Below are positions 28,001 to 36,554 of a DNA stretch of 64,000 nt, in pieces. This DNA is from Chitinophaga fulva. Its GTDB lineage: Bacteria; Bacteroidota; Bacteroidia; Chitinophagales; Chitinophagaceae. The DNA is taken from contig NZ_JABBGC010000004.1 in the NCBI RefSeq assembly GCF_012927205.1, positions 1,135,909-1,199,908 on the forward strand, in the 5' to 3' direction. The position numbers and the translations under genes were made by a program. The notes under the pieces were generated by a model. That model searched no databases. It was not told where the DNA came from and saw only the letters and a list, made by a program, of their open reading frames with translations. How positions within the stretch are numbered: the first letter of the stretch is position 1; each line of letters begins with the position of its first letter.

Positions 28001-31000
28001 TTGCCACACCGGTGGGTGATACCGCCTCTGTGGTAACGACCATTAACCGGGTAGCCAATCTGCGTATCGTGAAGAGCGGCCCTGCTAACCAGGGTGCGGG
28101 TGAACCAATGCAATACACTTTGCTGGTGCAAAATGATGGACCGTCTAATGTGCAGGGCGCCCGTATCCAGGACGCACTGCCGGCATCCCTGCTCAACAGT
28201 GCCTGGGTGGTGACCGGCACCGGTGGCGTGGCCAATATCTCACCTGCCAGCGGCAACGGTGATGTGAATGTGACCGCTGATCTGCCGGCAGGCAACGGTA
28301 TCCTGCAGGTAACGATAACGGGCAGACTCGATCCGGCTGTTGCGAATGGTACATCTATCACCAATACCGGCACGGTATCACTGCCAGCCGGCAGCCCGAT
28401 TACAGACCCGAACCTGGCGGACAATACCAGCACGGTAACAATCGTGGCGGACAATGATCCGGTGGTGCGTATCGCCAAAACCGGCCCGGCCGTGGTGAGT
28501 GTGGGTGATTCTATCCACTACCGCATCGTGGTGACCAACGGCGGCTCCGGCAATATCACCAATGCCCAGATCACCGACCAGGTGCCGTCAGATGTGACCG
28601 TTACCTCATGGGGCGCCGCTGCCACCGGCACGGCCACCGTAACAGGGGCTACCTCCGGTAATAACAATACCATTAGCACCACTGCTGATATCCCTGTGGG
28701 AAGCGGTAACATGATCGTCATTTTGGTGAACGGCGTAGTCAACCCAACATCCAATACTTCCTTCACCAATACAGCGGTAGTAGTAGCAGGCGCTAATAAA
28801 ACAAGCTCCATTACCACTACCGTCAACCAGTCCACCGATGTGAGCATTGTGAAGAGTGGCCCGCAACAGGTGATTGCAGGCGAGACAGTGAACTATACCC
28901 TGCAGATATTCAATGCCGGCCCGGTGAATGTGCAGTCCCTCGTCATCACTGACCAGGTACCGGCTGTCATCACCAACGTCACCTGGAAAGCAGTGGTGAC
29001 CGGCACCGGTGAGGTCATCGGCGCGCAGGAAATAGACAGCGCCGGCAGCAATATCATCATCCCCGGTAAACTGTCCGCCGGCAGCAGCAATTACATCACG
29101 GTATATATCAGTGGTACTGTCAGCGGTAGCGCTACCAGCGGCAGTATTACCAATACCGCCAATGTGGCTGTCAATGGCGTGACCGATTATAACCCGGCCA
29201 ATAATACCAGCACGGTCACTACCACGGTAGGCCGCAATACTGGTTTACAGATCCGTAAGAGCGGCCCTGTACAGGCGCAGGCTGGCAATACCATCACCTA
29301 TCAGGTGGTAGTCACCAATAGTGGCCCATCTGATGCCAGTGGTGTGAACATCGCTGATGCGGTGCCCGCCATCGTGCAGGGAGTGAGCTGGCAGGCCGTG
29401 GTAACAGGTGCTGCCTCTATCACCGGCCCTTACAGCGGCACCGGCAATAATGTGGCCACTACGGCCAATATTCCTGGTGGCGCGGGCAACAGCGTGGCGA
29501 TCACGATCACGGGCACACTGAATGATGATTTCTCCGGCAATGTGCTGAACGTGGCCACGGCCAGCAGCAGCGAATCACCAACCGTAAATGACCAGGTGAA
29601 CACCGTTGTAACGAAACAATCAGATGTGCAGATCCGTAAGAGCGGTCCGGCCACTATCACAGCCGGTGACAAGATCAGTTATCTGATCACCGTAACGAAT
29701 AACGGTCCTGCGTTCGCACGCGGCCTGCATATTACCGATACCATCGACTCCCGCATCACCGGCGTGACCTGGACCACCAGCACCACCGGCAATGCTAGTG
29801 TGACTGCCGGCGGTACTGGCAGCAACAACCAGATCAGCGTGACAGCCGATATCCCGGCCAACGACAGCGCTGCGGTGACCATCATGATCACCGGCACCGT
29901 GAGCGCTGATGCTACCAATACTATCAGCAACACCGCCACCGTTACTTCTCCGGACCCGCAGACACCTACGGCGGTAACACCACCGGTGATCACAGTGGTA
30001 GAACAACATCCTGAATTGACCATCAGTAAGAGCGGCCCGCAGGCACTGAACGCCGGCGAAATGATCAACTACTGGCTGGAAATCACCAATAAAGGCCTGA
30101 GCAACGCCACCCAGGCGGTTATCAGCGATCAGGTGCCTGCTATGGTGAAACAGGTGAGCTGGTCTGTGCAGTCCACCAGTCCTGGTACGACTGTCACCAG
30201 CGGCGCCACCGGCACGGGCAACAATGTACAGGCGATAGCCAATATCCCGGCTGGCGGTATTCTCCGGCTGATGATACAAGGCAAGGTAGATTCTACTTTC
30301 TCCGGTGAGATTGTCAATACCGGTATTGTGACACCGGCAGAACCAGGCAATGAACCGGATTCATCTGAAGTGGAGACAGTCGTAGTGTTGAAACCATCTG
30401 TACAGATCACCAAATCCGGACCGGCATCTTTACAATCGGGTCAAACGATCACGTATACACTGATTGCGAAAAACGATGGGCCGAGCATGGCTACCAACGC
30501 CAATATCCTCGACGCGGTGCCTGCGGCAGTCAATAACGTGAGCTGGAGCGCGGTGGCAGCAGGCAATGCGCAGATCGTTGGCGCAGCTACCGGTACCGGC
30601 AACCTGGTGAGCCTGACGGTGAACATTCCGCCGGGCGCATCCAACAGTGTAACGGTGACGGTGAATGGCACGGTGAATCCTGCTTTCCGCGATACGCTGA
30701 ATAACACCGCGATCATTACACCTGCCGAAACCGGCGCCCTGCCGGATACGTCAGCACTGGTGCAGACCGTGGTAACGGCCATGCCTAAACTGCATATCCA
30801 GAAAGATGGTCCGGCTACCGCCACTGCCGGTCAACCGATAAACTACACGATATTGGTAAACAACAGTGGCCTGAGCAATGCGGTGAACTTCACCGTGGCA
30901 GATGTGGTGCCGGCCACGCTTACGCAGGTAAGCTGGAAAGCGGTGACCAACGGCACCGCCGTGATCAAGAGCCCGACATCCGGTACCGGCAATAACATCA

Positions 31001-32973
31001 CGCTGACTGGTGATATGCCGGCCGGTAGCGGAAACAGTATAGTCATTACCGTTACCGGCAACGTAGCGGCTAATGCCAGCGGTACTATTGTAAATACCGC
31101 CACGGTGACGCCTGCTGAAACCGGTACCACACCGGAATCCGCTACGGCTACCACCCAGCTGGTGACCCAGTCGGCCGTGAGGATCAGTAAAACCGGTCCG
31201 GCTACGATGATACGCGGCGATCAGGTGACCTACGTTATCAGCGTGATCAATAGTGGTCCGAGTGATGCCATCAATGTGGATATCACCGACCTGGTACCGT
31301 CTGTGCTGACCAATGTTACCTGGAGCGCAGCGCCATTCCGCAGCACCGTTATCAACAGCGGTGCTACCGGCAGCGGCAATAATGTGAAAGTAAATGCGAA
31401 CATGCCGGCAGCAGATACCAGCGGACTGACCATCCAGGTGAAAGGCACCGTGGCACAGAATGCGCCTTCCGGCAGCATCAGCAACACAGCACACGCCATC
31501 CTCAATGATATGGGCGGCAAGGATGTTCCTTCCAACACCGTGGTGAGCACCATCGGCAGCGCTACCGATCTGACCATGGTGAAAACAGGCCCGATGGAAG
31601 TGTTTACCGGCAGTCAAACGGTCTATCAGTTGACCATCAGTAATAATGGCCCATCTAACGCTGACAATGCAACGGTAACGGATATACTGCCTGCCGCCTT
31701 AACGCAACCGGCAGTGACCGTACTTTCCATGTCTGGCGGCGCAGCCAATATACAGGCAGCGGTGAATGGCAATACTGTGAATGCTACACTGGGCACTTTC
31801 CCGACCGGCGCTAAAGTAGTATTGCAGGTGACCGCCACCGCCGCAACACCAGGCAGCATACAAAATACGGCCGTGGTGAATACCCCTGCCGGCATAACAG
31901 ACCTGGACAGCACCAACAACAGCAGCACGGCCACTACCTTTATCCGGGCCAAATCCAAGCTGGACATCGTGAAATCCGTGAACCCGGCCAGTGGTCCTTA
32001 CAGCATCGGCCAGGTGATCAGTTACACGCTGCGTATCAGCAATACCGGCACTGCCGGCGTAAACCCTGTCGTGGTACTGGATACCCTGCCGCCTGCCGGT
32101 CTGGTCAGTGATCCGGTGTATAGCAACCCGCCTTCCGGCAACATCGTTTATAACAGCACCACCCGTGTGCTGCAATGGAACGCCGGACTGCTGGGAGCGG
32201 GCGAAACACGCAGCTGGAGCTATGATGTAACGATCACCGGTACAGGCAATGTGCGTAACATCGCCGTAGTGACTGGCCCGCCGGACGTGAGCATCCCGGA
32301 TACGGCCATCGTTACCATCAACACAGAGAAATTCACTAACCTCAAAGTGGTGAAACAGCTGACCAGCACACCGCCGTTCAGTGTTAATAATACATTGACG
32401 TTCACCATCACGGCTACCAACAACGGGCCCAATAAGGCTACCGGCGTAGTGGTACAGGACCGCCTGCAAAGTATGCTGGGCAGACCGCTCACGCTCAATG
32501 CCACAGCGGGTACGGCGACTTACGATATCGCTGCTGCCACTATCAACTGGCAGATACCGGAACTGGCTGCCGGCGCCAGCGCTACACTTACTTTCACGGT
32601 GAAACTGATGAGCGCAGATGATATCGCCAATACGGCCACCATCAGCGGTAATGAGAAAGACCCCGATATCAGCGACAATACATCGGTAATAGGCCCGATA
32701 AAAGTGACAGGGGAAGATATCTTCATTCCGAACGTGGTAACGCCTAATGGTGATGGTAAGAATGATAATTTCTTCATACCGGGACTGAGCAAATTCCCTG
32801 GATCAGCGCTCTACATCTACAACCGCTGGGGCAACCAGGTATACCAGAGCAAGAACTACGATAACAAGTGGAATGGCTATGGCCTGAGCGAAGGCACTTA
32901 TTATTACATACTGGAACTGCGCACCGAACAAGGTGTAAGGAAATACAAAGGATGGGTCGAATTAATGAGGTAA
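22033..32973 (+). CDS. Giant DUF11-repeat cell-surface protein with type IX secretion C-terminal domain
   Basis: From ATG 22033 the product has 3646 residues; an ATG 33 bp upstream is also in frame. A signal peptide ends near VNAQQC (about residue 37). Next comes a jelly-roll-like region (about 40-240; ETFGEA, YFVDRLDHTS, ALDDIAF), then Ig/PKD-like segments (to about 700), then about 22 tandem DUF11-like repeats of roughly 130 residues. The last 90 residues (FIPNVVTPNGDGKNDNFFI, IYNRWGNQVYQS, GTYYYILEL, YKGWVELMR) are the gliding-motility-associated type B sorting domain that directs export by the type IX secretion system. It is probably a long surface adhesin or stalk; the ligand is unknown. 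Flanked by its own terminator; no visible partner gene. Confidence 0.93.
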   Translation: MVKKLSICVNVQSIIFRVKQWCCVLLLLLAASRVNAQQCTGSLGDPVFKETFGEAATATKPTLGPPLPAGITTYTYYAPGVGSRPTGPYPGQYTISNTTRGYNNIYFVDRLDHTSTDGRGFCMVVDANATPDKFYERTITGLCAGTTFEFSAWIMNINPSGGVAQPSLRFDIVDANNPNGAPIASVSTGLVAYQSPGTWVRLAGIFQMPSTTSAVILRIFSNTPNSNGNDLALDDIAFAACGPPISFGQTTGVVCAGGTGGFSVSLPAGSYSNYYFQLQKRALGTTAWANDGGVINNLGNNQYTFSVPNARAGFEYRVVAAGGMAEMNNASCRVVSNLAELKVIDYTASVSGPSTICYNTSGTLTANIMPKAGTGTPATGFTYTWETSADGVSGWTVVPGQTGATLNTGALTASRYYRVTATVSGCSGDGASNAFRVIVNPNITVNIGTVNPVCQGTALFSIPYTVTSGNANTFSVTSADMPGFNPVTNAALGGSPINVVVPSNVAPGTYHFTVTFRHQASGCSASYPVTLVISPAPTTAAVGPNQQLCGTGNTTLTGNTPVNGTGTWTQVSGPNIATFDNRQLPNANVSGLVTGTYTFRWTITSGACPPSYADLQVTEYGNTTLPDAGPDSTQYNSGIFHMQANTPSVGTGKWVVISGNPVIADPTDPHTIITILPNTSATLAWTITNNVCPPLPDQVTITYVSRADIRATKEILEQGPYIAGQPLVYRMVITNAGPSNATGVKITDPLPAGFTASNVSVTNTGAAQITQNNSTNTNIDVTADIPTGNATITITVSGKINSSFDGDLTNTVTAVSPVVPDPDGATATVTVTVVRRPYFEVVKSAPAMAVAGESIRFGIIARNSGLGDARAAVLTDVISSKLSNVSWTATATGKVTITSGASGTGNNLRIVADYPGGETPADTGKVYISVTGTVNASATGSIDNVATVTPTETTVGNFTSNTTNTIISSTPGLVIDKSRTTPVIAIAGTPVQYVITLINNGPSDAVGTVITDAVPAAVQQVTWTATAQGSAAVTAGSSGTGNQINVTGNIPAGSSNIITIRVSGVISADYSGTLSNTATAKPAEPGVPSVSDTDVATVQKAVKFTIVKNGPATAVPGGQISYTINVKNEGPSNSTATTISDMVPASLYNVTWTTSVVSGTANITSGATGTGNQLSVTASMAAEATIRIIINATILPPTYNPIHNTAAVTPSEPGFPPVTSNEVITTVNPQAALAISKSGPDTATAGSSVSYIITVGNNGPSNARNMQITDAVPATLQQVTWTAVANGNATIASGVNGSGNNIALSGDIAAGSGNNIVITVSGKLDPAFSGTLTNRAIVVPSEAGSTGDTATKQTVVKRLPQITITKSAVDGVLAGDSVTYTIIVGNTGASDALNLVVTDVVPAALSGVQWSARAQGLATITAGGTGTGNNVQVTGNIPSGSANQLVITVTGKTDPGFSGSIVNHATATPSEPVPPVTATQTVVVKKLPAIRVTKAGPASLSAGDRITYSVMVTNTSVSNADNLAIEDIVPTAVTQTTWTATAGGSAVINSGGTGTGNTVQVNANIPGGGNSSVLVTITGIVDPSFSGSFTNVASAQPSETGAQPAVSGPVVTTVAQQPSLHVVKTGPATANAGENVRYLLTVTNTGPSNALSAVIADQLPALLTNVSWNATAAGGAAILSGATGTGNSLQVTANIPVTTGTVNIVVMGTIPAATLAGTIKNVATADPKVSGLPPVASDTITTVISQRPRLIIQKNAPANWSAGEYIIYGVKVENAGPSDARATVITDAIPAMILNPTWTATANGTAVVTSGATGTGNQLNVVADIPAGSGNSVTILIAGRVQTDFAGVITNTATATPAEPNVPPVSSNVSTNISRKAKLKIHKTGPAATTAGNSIAYTLEVLNNGPSDANNITIKDAIPAGILNATWTATASGGASLTSAASGTQDVLVTGNIPVTTGAKIIVQVNGKVDPDYALPNITNVAIALNDPSFATPVGDTASVVTTINRVANLRIVKSGPANQGAGEPMQYTLLVQNDGPSNVQGARIQDALPASLLNSAWVVTGTGGVANISPASGNGDVNVTADLPAGNGILQVTITGRLDPAVANGTSITNTGTVSLPAGSPITDPNLADNTSTVTIVADNDPVVRIAKTGPAVVSVGDSIHYRIVVTNGGSGNITNAQITDQVPSDVTVTSWGAAATGTATVTGATSGNNNTISTTADIPVGSGNMIVILVNGVVNPTSNTSFTNTAVVVAGANKTSSITTTVNQSTDVSIVKSGPQQVIAGETVNYTLQIFNAGPVNVQSLVITDQVPAVITNVTWKAVVTGTGEVIGAQEIDSAGSNIIIPGKLSAGSSNYITVYISGTVSGSATSGSITNTANVAVNGVTDYNPANNTSTVTTTVGRNTGLQIRKSGPVQAQAGNTITYQVVVTNSGPSDASGVNIADAVPAIVQGVSWQAVVTGAASITGPYSGTGNNVATTANIPGGAGNSVAITITGTLNDDFSGNVLNVATASSSESPTVNDQVNTVVTKQSDVQIRKSGPATITAGDKISYLITVTNNGPAFARGLHITDTIDSRITGVTWTTSTTGNASVTAGGTGSNNQISVTADIPANDSAAVTIMITGTVSADATNTISNTATVTSPDPQTPTAVTPPVITVVEQHPELTISKSGPQALNAGEMINYWLEITNKGLSNATQAVISDQVPAMVKQVSWSVQSTSPGTTVTSGATGTGNNVQAIANIPAGGILRLMIQGKVDSTFSGEIVNTGIVTPAEPGNEPDSSEVETVVVLKPSVQITKSGPASLQSGQTITYTLIAKNDGPSMATNANILDAVPAAVNNVSWSAVAAGNAQIVGAATGTGNLVSLTVNIPPGASNSVTVTVNGTVNPAFRDTLNNTAIITPAETGALPDTSALVQTVVTAMPKLHIQKDGPATATAGQPINYTILVNNSGLSNAVNFTVADVVPATLTQVSWKAVTNGTAVIKSPTSGTGNNITLTGDMPAGSGNSIVITVTGNVAANASGTIVNTATVTPAETGTTPESATATTQLVTQSAVRISKTGPATMIRGDQVTYVISVINSGPSDAINVDITDLVPSVLTNVTWSAAPFRSTVINSGATGSGNNVKVNANMPAADTSGLTIQVKGTVAQNAPSGSISNTAHAILNDMGGKDVPSNTVVSTIGSATDLTMVKTGPMEVFTGSQTVYQLTISNNGPSNADNATVTDILPAALTQPAVTVLSMSGGAANIQAAVNGNTVNATLGTFPTGAKVVLQVTATAATPGSIQNTAVVNTPAGITDLDSTNNSSTATTFIRAKSKLDIVKSVNPASGPYSIGQVISYTLRISNTGTAGVNPVVVLDTLPPAGLVSDPVYSNPPSGNIVYNSTTRVLQWNAGLLGAGETRSWSYDVTITGTGNVRNIAVVTGPPDVSIPDTAIVTINTEKFTNLKVVKQLTSTPPFSVNNTLTFTITATNNGPNKATGVVVQDRLQSMLGRPLTLNATAGTATYDIAAATINWQIPELAAGASATLTFTVKLMSADDIANTATISGNEKDPDISDNTSVIGPIKVTGEDIFIPNVVTPNGDGKNDNFFIPGLSKFPGSALYIYNRWGNQVYQSKNYDNKWNGYGLSEGTYYYILELRTEQGVRKYKGWVELMR
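24148..32700 (+). repeat. Array of about 22 DUF11-like coding repeats
   Basis: Each repeat is about 390 bp and starts with a hydrophobic strand plus a KSGPA-like turn, then AGxxxxYxxxVxNxGPSxA, ITDxVPA, TWTA, SGATGTGN, IPAGSGN and a closing VTPxE segment. I counted 22 starts by the first motif. The first and last two copies are the most divergent. At DNA level the copies share only short words such as GGCACCGGTAA, so they have diverged well beyond recent duplication. Confidence 0.85.
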
Positions 32974-32998
32974 GTACATTTACAACAAAAAACAAAGA

Positions 32999-33027
32999 GG
33001 CAGCAAGGATTTGCTGCCTTTTGTTTT
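32999..33027. terminator. Bidirectional terminator between giant gene and GLPGLI gene
   Basis: Stem GGCAGCAA (32999-33006) pairs with TTGCTGCC (33011-33018) around a GGAT loop, followed by TTTTGTTTTT on the plus strand. The other side is A-rich (AAAAAACAAAGA), giving U-rich sequence on the minus strand, which suits the converging genes. Confidence 0.8.
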
Positions 33028-33043
33028 TACATCTATCTAAAAC

Positions 33044-33676
33044 TTACAACGAGGGGATATTAACAACATCTTCTTTTACGGGTTCATAGTTGATCGCTGT
33101 GGCGACTGCTTTGAATTTTTTGGAGTCTACTCCCAATACAGCGCCCTCCGATGTCCAGGTGTGCAGCGGCCCGCCTCTGAAAGGCAGTTCCGATGTCACC
33201 CACAACGTGAGCGGACCAGTTTTGCTTTGTACGTTTACCTCTTTGCATACAAAACCCAGGATGGTACGTGTGTTTTTACCAGCGCGGATTTTATCGGCAT
33301 CAGGATGTTCTTTTTGTGTGAGGACTTTTTTACCACCGGCTTCTGTCAGCGCCCATGCTTTGCCACTGGCGCCATCTTCATAAAAGGCGAGTTCGTTGTT
33401 GCCCATTTGAATTTTTACATTGGCTCCTTCTTCTGTATGAAGCTCCTCCGGTTGTTGGCGGCTGATCTTCGATTTGTTGCCCTTGAAATACAACACTTCC
33501 TGGCTGTTGGCCGTTTCCGGTATCATGTCTTTATACTGAAGCTGGTCAGGTTTGAGAGATGCGTGCAGGAACATGGTCAGATCATAATGTATCACGCCCT
33601 GTGTTTTGTCTTGTGCGGTGGCTGTGAATCCGGTGAGGAAAAAAGCCGTGAGCAGGATAAGGTGAATGCCTTTCAT
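33044..33676 (-). CDS. GLPGLI-family secreted protein
   Basis: The 210-residue protein has a signal peptide ending GFTATAQ (about residue 21) and the GLPGLI-type core: QGVIHYDLTM at the start, NKSKIS, RTILGFVCKEVNV (near 142) and LPFRGGPLHTW (near 168), the equivalent of the family's LPGLI word. Function of the family is unknown; members occur beside TonB-like outer-membrane proteins in Bacteroidota. Here it starts 2 bp after the beta-barrel gene, so the two are very likely co-translated. Confidence 0.85.
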   Translation of the reverse strand: MKGIHLILLTAFFLTGFTATAQDKTQGVIHYDLTMFLHASLKPDQLQYKDMIPETANSQEVLYFKGNKSKISRQQPEELHTEEGANVKIQMGNNELAFYEDGASGKAWALTEAGGKKVLTQKEHPDADKIRAGKNTRTILGFVCKEVNVQSKTGPLTLWVTSELPFRGGPLHTWTSEGAVLGVDSKKFKAVATAINYEPVKEDVVNIPSL

Positions 33677-33678
33677 TG

Positions 33679-36480
33679 TTATTTGTTTTTTGATTTAGGA
33701 AAATGTCTGAATTTATAAATGCCGCTGAGCAGGAAGTACTGGCCCAGCGCGTTGTTTTTGCGGTCTTCGATATAGCCGTTGCCGGTAATACGGTTAATAC
33801 CGGCGTTGTTGTTCAGCAGGTCTTTGGCTGCCAGTTGCAGGGAGAAGTGTTTACCGATTTCTTTGTTGAGGCCAGCATTCAATAATAAAATGGTGTTGTT
33901 GTACCCGGCCGCCAAACCCAGTGCAGAGAAACCTTCCAGGCTGGTTTCGAATGTCATGTTCCACGGCAGTACAACGATGCTTTCGACGCTGTAATTGAGC
34001 AGCCAGTTCTTTTCCGGAAGCCCGTTGCGGATAGCAAAGCGGCGGTTGTTCCAGGTGGCGCTGCCGGAGGCATTGATGCTGACACGGTCTGCCGGATAGT
34101 AGTTGATATGTACATCAGGCGCCAGTGTGAGGATGGTGTTCGTGTTAGCTTCACCGTTATTATACAACGTATTGCGGGAGTAGGTGCCGGTGAAACCCAG
34201 TGATACCGATGAGTTGCGCGGAGCGATCGTAATGCTTTTGCCGGCAGAAAAATTAGCCTGGTAGTTACCGCGCACGTTCACCGGAATAATTAACTGCTGA
34301 CCGGTATTTTTATCGATGCTGGTGCTGTCGGCCACCTGGCTGCTGTACCAGTTAAAACCGGCCGTGGCATACACGGAATTACCGGAAGTGGGTGCTACCT
34401 GGTTGAACGACAGAGACCATCGATGGCTCTTCTCCTGGTCCAGCAGCGGATTACCGCGACGGACATACAACGGGTCGGTGTTATCTGTCAGCGGCTGGAG
34501 ATTGCTGACAGCAGGCGTAGTAGCGACGGTGTTGTAGCGGAACGTCAGTCTTTGTTTGTTGTTGGTTTTGTATTCAGCGTAAGCTTCCGGCAGCCATGCC
34601 TGAAACTGCCGGTCGATGTTGTAGCCTTTCAGGCCGGAGTGCCCGTTAATATTGCTGCGTTGCCATCCGGCGCCTACGGTATAACGGAAACGCTTATAGT
34701 TGCCGGCCAGTACTGCTTTGGTGGTGTGCTGCCATTTGCGGGTGTTGTAGTTGTCGCTGTACAACGGGTCGATGTCATCGTAAGCACCGCTGCTGCTGCG
34801 GTTGTTGGTCTGCCTGTCGTACGCGCCGTCGCTGTAGTACAGCTGTTGCCCCAGCTGAAGGCTCTGCGTCTTTGATAACGGCTCTGTATACACGATGTTT
34901 CCGCTGATCGCTGATACCTTGGATTTGCTGATCATTTGTTGATCTGTATGGCTGTTTTTTTCGCCTGTAGGGAGATGAAAGAAGGTGCTATTGAACTGGT
35001 TCTGTAAGGTGGTGCTGTTCTCATAGTATTCCGGTTTGGCGGTGAGCATCAGCGTACGGCCCGGCTTCGCAAGGCGGTGGCGGAGTTGTACTTCCATGGA
35101 GCCGAGGCGGTTGTCGCCGGTGCTGTGGGTATTTTGACTACCGTCATTCAACAAGGTGACACCGTCGGCGGTGTAGGAACGGAACGTGCGGTCCTGGCTG
35201 TTATTGAAATGGTTCAGGTCTGCATGTGGTATCAGTTTCAGCGTGGTGCGGGAGTTTAGCGGTGTTTCCACAGTGAAGTCAATACGCTGGTTCATATTGT
35301 AGTTAGTGGTGTTGCCGTTCTGCAGATAGTTATAGGCCGTATCGGTAAGCCGGTATTGCCGGGCGTAGTCGTAGTTGTTGCGTGAATTGCTTTCATTGAA
35401 GAAGTAGCTGCTGCGCAGTTTGAATCCGTTATTCCAGTCGTTGTTGAAGTTGGCGCCGCCGAAACGGGTATCGGTGAGGCCGATGGGACGGGCTATTTCC
35501 GCGAGGGCTTCGGGCGTGCCCATAATTTTCACGCCACTCATGTTCATGAGCTCCGACAAGGCGGCTGGTGGCAGGTTGTTGAACATATCAGGATTGGAGC
35601 CGGCCATTTTAATTAGTTCAGATGCGCTGAAGCCGGATTTATTCACATTGTTGCCTTTCAACAGGAGCGACAGTTGCATGTCATTGAGGAAGCTGTTAGC
35701 GTTGATGCCGCCTTCGTAACGGTCCATGGTACCGATGCCGGCGTTCACGTTGCCGAAGTAGCCACGTTTCCGGTTCTTTTTGGTAACGAGGTTGATGGTC
35801 TTCGCCTGTTTGCCGTCGGCCACGCCGGTGAATTCGGCCATATCGCTTTGTTTGTCCAGTATCTGCACTTTATCGATCATGTCTGCGGGCAGGTTGCGCG
35901 TAGCGATGGCGGGGTCGCTGCCGAAGAATTCTTTACCGTCCACGAGCACGCGTTGTACGGTCTCGCCTTGTGCTTTGATGCTGCCGTCGCGCTCTACCTG
36001 TACGCCGGGCAGTTTACGGAGCAGCTCTTCTACTACGGCATTATCTTTTGTTTTGAATTTATTGGCGTTGTATTCAATGGTATCGCCTTTCATCTGTACC
36101 GGCGGTGTATTGTCTTTGATGGTGACAGTCTGCAGCTGTGTGCTGCCGGCCTGCAACGCAATGGTGGCAGGGAGCGTGGGAAAACGTCCGGCAGGTATGC
36201 TGAACGAAAGGGTGCTGTCGGTGTAACCCAGACTGTGCAGGTATAACTTATAGTGACCATCAGGAAGTGAGAAGGATATTTTTCCCTGTGTATCGGTCAT
36301 GACCGTACGAATAACAGCAGTATCACCCAGGGAAGTAATTTTAACAGATACACCGGCCAGTGCTTTGCCGGTAGCGGCATCGCCGATCTGTGTTTGTTGC
36401 TGGCGTTGCTGGGCTGTTGTTGTAAGGAAAGACAATAACAGGATGCCCGGCAGGTATATTTTACGCATCAATTTTTTCAT
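33679..36480 (-). CDS. Outer-membrane beta-barrel protein, TonB-receptor-like
   Basis: The 933-residue protein has a signal peptide ending TTTAQQ, a carboxypeptidase-regulatory-like domain (about 28-105; GDAATGKALAGVSVKITSLG), a plug-like segment (about 118-225; NKFKTKDNAVVEELLRKLPG and RVLVDGKEFFGSDPAIATRN), then a long barrel of the outer-membrane beta-barrel family 3 type. No SusD partner follows; instead a GLPGLI gene is adjacent, a common pairing. Upstream are the regulator and kinase genes of a two-component system on the same strand and a matching tandem half-site, so expression is probably controlled by that system. Confidence 0.88.
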   Translation of the reverse strand: MKKLMRKIYLPGILLLSFLTTTAQQRQQQTQIGDAATGKALAGVSVKITSLGDTAVIRTVMTDTQGKISFSLPDGHYKLYLHSLGYTDSTLSFSIPAGRFPTLPATIALQAGSTQLQTVTIKDNTPPVQMKGDTIEYNANKFKTKDNAVVEELLRKLPGVQVERDGSIKAQGETVQRVLVDGKEFFGSDPAIATRNLPADMIDKVQILDKQSDMAEFTGVADGKQAKTINLVTKKNRKRGYFGNVNAGIGTMDRYEGGINANSFLNDMQLSLLLKGNNVNKSGFSASELIKMAGSNPDMFNNLPPAALSELMNMSGVKIMGTPEALAEIARPIGLTDTRFGGANFNNDWNNGFKLRSSYFFNESNSRNNYDYARQYRLTDTAYNYLQNGNTTNYNMNQRIDFTVETPLNSRTTLKLIPHADLNHFNNSQDRTFRSYTADGVTLLNDGSQNTHSTGDNRLGSMEVQLRHRLAKPGRTLMLTAKPEYYENSTTLQNQFNSTFFHLPTGEKNSHTDQQMISKSKVSAISGNIVYTEPLSKTQSLQLGQQLYYSDGAYDRQTNNRSSSGAYDDIDPLYSDNYNTRKWQHTTKAVLAGNYKRFRYTVGAGWQRSNINGHSGLKGYNIDRQFQAWLPEAYAEYKTNNKQRLTFRYNTVATTPAVSNLQPLTDNTDPLYVRRGNPLLDQEKSHRWSLSFNQVAPTSGNSVYATAGFNWYSSQVADSTSIDKNTGQQLIIPVNVRGNYQANFSAGKSITIAPRNSSVSLGFTGTYSRNTLYNNGEANTNTILTLAPDVHINYYPADRVSINASGSATWNNRRFAIRNGLPEKNWLLNYSVESIVVLPWNMTFETSLEGFSALGLAAGYNNTILLLNAGLNKEIGKHFSLQLAAKDLLNNNAGINRITGNGYIEDRKNNALGQYFLLSGIYKFRHFPKSKNK

Positions 36481-36530
36481 GCGGTAAAATTACCAGGCTG
36501 TATGCGGGGAATTGGTTAACGAATATGTAT

Positions 36531-36550
36531 ATACTCTTAATGAGTGTTAA
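36531..36550 (-). promoter_or_regulatory. Tandem half-sites for the OmpR-type regulator
   Basis: On the minus strand this reads TTAACACTCATTAAGAGTAT: two TTAA-led 10-bp half-sites in direct repeat. The first 14 bases are identical to a site before the histidine kinase gene. It lies 51-70 bp upstream of the beta-barrel start, a fitting place for an activator. Confidence 0.5.
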
Positions 36551-36554
36551 AAAA

